A stretch of 64,000 bases of DNA, from assembly GCA_937936785.1 (NCBI GenBank), contig CALDDQ010000014.1:1-64000 (forward strand), written 5' to 3'. The position numbers and the translations under genes are program-made. This DNA comes from an uncultured Endomicrobiia bacterium (lineage in GTDB: Bacteria > Elusimicrobiota > Endomicrobiia > DTEH01). The notes under the pieces are model-generated. The model searched no databases. It was not told where the DNA came from and saw only the letters and a list, made by a program, of their open reading frames with translations. Shown one piece after another: positions 63,082-64,000 of the stretch (position 1 is its first letter; every line of letters begins with the position of its first letter).

Positions 63082-64000
63082 ATGAAGGAAAGAATAGGTT
63101 TATCAACAGTATATTTTGTGTCTAAAATATTAAAAAATTCTGGTAATTGGTATGATTTGAGAAGAGAGTTAGATTATTTTAGAGTTACTAATTTAGAACT
63201 TAATAATGAAATTCCATTATCATGGATAAAAGATATTGAGAAAGATGTTGCCAAAGAAGAAATAAAAATTTTAAGTTTACACAATTTTTGTCCTTGTATT
63301 GAAAATATTCCAAAAGGTAAGAATAATTATAATGTTTATATGTTAACTTCAGAGGATGATTCAGAAAGAAATTTAGGTATAAATTTTACCAAAAGAACAA
63401 TAGATTATGCAGCAGATTTAGGTGCAGAGATTATTATAGTTCATGCGGGTAGTGTTTTAACAGAACCAACAGGTTATGAACTTTATAAAATTTTGTTAGA
63501 CTATGGGAAAGATTCTGAAATTTACTCTAAATATAGAAAGTTACTTTTAGAATCTCGTCATAAAAATCAAAATAAATATTTTAATTTAATTTTAAAATCT
63601 TTAGATGAGATAGTTACATATGCACAAAATAAAAATATAGTTATTGGTTTGGAAACACGATTTTTTCCAAATGAAATTCCAGATTTTGATGAAATAGAAA
63701 AGATTTTAGGTGCTTATAACACAAAGTATTTACGTTATTGGCATGATTTTGGTCATGGTGCTATGCTTTCTAAATTAGGATTTGCACCGGGGCAGGAATT
63801 TTATTTTAGTAGGTATAAAAAATATTTAAAAGGTTATCATATTCATGATTTAAAAGGTTTTGTAGACCATTTTGCTCCTGGAACAGGAGAAATTGATTTT
63901 TCAATAATAGAACAGAATGATTTATATGCTTATATATTAGAAGTTCATTCAAAAGAGGAAAAAACAGTTTTAAAACATAGCATAGATTTTGTAAAAAATA
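63082..64000 (+). CDS. Xylose-isomerase-like TIM-barrel protein (sugar phosphate isomerase/epimerase type), 3' truncated
   Basis: Not in the ORF track because the stop lies beyond the window. From the ATG at 63082 the frame is open for 306 codons. KILSLHNFCPC near residue 65, GAEIIIVHAG near 115, IGLETR near 190, YWHDFGHGAML near 220, YHIHDLKG near 252 and YILEVHS near 285 give the metal-binding His/Glu/Asp pattern of the AP-endonuclease-2/xylose-isomerase superfamily. Reaction and substrate are not predictable. It lies 16 bases after scpB. Confidence 0.8.
   Translation, partial: MKERIGLSTVYFVSKILKNSGNWYDLRRELDYFRVTNLELNNEIPLSWIKDIEKDVAKEEIKILSLHNFCPCIENIPKGKNNYNVYMLTSEDDSERNLGINFTKRTIDYAADLGAEIIIVHAGSVLTEPTGYELYKILLDYGKDSEIYSKYRKLLLESRHKNQNKYFNLILKSLDEIVTYAQNKNIVIGLETRFFPNEIPDFDEIEKILGAYNTKYLRYWHDFGHGAMLSKLGFAPGQEFYFSRYKKYLKGYHIHDLKGFVDHFAPGTGEIDFSIIEQNDLYAYILEVHSKEEKTVLKHSIDFVKN

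Overview
The window is a very AT-rich, gene-dense stretch of a diderm, fermentative bacterium. Almost everything is on the + strand; only the AI-2E-type permease and the cNMP-binding gene (30302-31882) run the other way. A TonB-dependent receptor, a Wzx-type flippase, many envelope glycosyltransferases and OmpA-type MotB point to an outer membrane. Pyruvate:ferredoxin oxidoreductase, an Rnf complex and malic enzyme point to anaerobic, ferredoxin-based metabolism. FlbD-MotA-MotB indicates motility. DUF2723, DUF4159, DUF4175, DUF2851 and BatA-type proteins are known mainly from Bacteroidota and neighbouring candidate phyla, so an FCB/Elusimicrobiota/Omnitrophota-like lineage is plausible. Sequence reading alone cannot fix the phylum.

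Layout. (1) 1-3275: end of an envelope glycosyltransferase cluster (GT-C membrane enzyme cut by the window edge, GT2, GT4). (2) 3282-11772: a promoter, a Rex-like palindrome, then ferredoxin, porGDAB and rnfCDGEAB. This is a single co-directional block in which POR makes reduced ferredoxin and Rnf uses it to build an ion gradient. (3) 11902-18581: the conserved housekeeping run rpsB-tsf-pyrH-frr-uppS-cdsA-dxr-rseP (translation, UMP synthesis, isoprenoid and phospholipid precursors, envelope proteolysis). (4) 18578-26661: a polysaccharide locus with GT2, Wzx-like flippase, three GT4 enzymes, and manC and manB for GDP-mannose. (5) 26696-31882: malic enzyme, TonB-dependent receptor, DUF167 protein, and the two minus-strand genes. 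(6) 32138-38893: smc, WecG/TagA-type transferase, metallophosphoesterase, then flbD-motA-motB. (7) tRNA-Gly(CCC) at 38913. (8) 39012 to the end: a very long presumed operon. It opens with a DUF58/BatA/DUF4159/vWA set, continues with two DUF2723-TPR proteins, a PMT-like protein, an MGDG-synthase-like GT28, DUF4175, a gluzincin-TPR protein, CpXC, DUF2851 and a tRNA nucleotidyltransferase/poly(A) polymerase-type enzyme. It ends with a membrane M50 protease, trpS, scpA, scpB and a truncated TIM-barrel isomerase-like gene.

The part most worth following up is region 8, from 39012 to about 56622. It combines three proteins with intact vWA metal sites, lipid-linked sugar transfer enzymes, a large coiled-coil membrane protein and a secreted metalloprotease-like protein. 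No MoxR AAA+ ATPase, the usual partner of such vWA sets, lies in the window. Also of interest are the Rex-like operator before the POR-Rnf block, a promoter that predicts a leaderless flbD transcript, and the mixture of strong and absent Shine-Dalgarno sequences inside single operons. No CRISPR array, insertion sequence, prophage or rRNA gene was seen. No gene-free stretch exceeds 300 bases.
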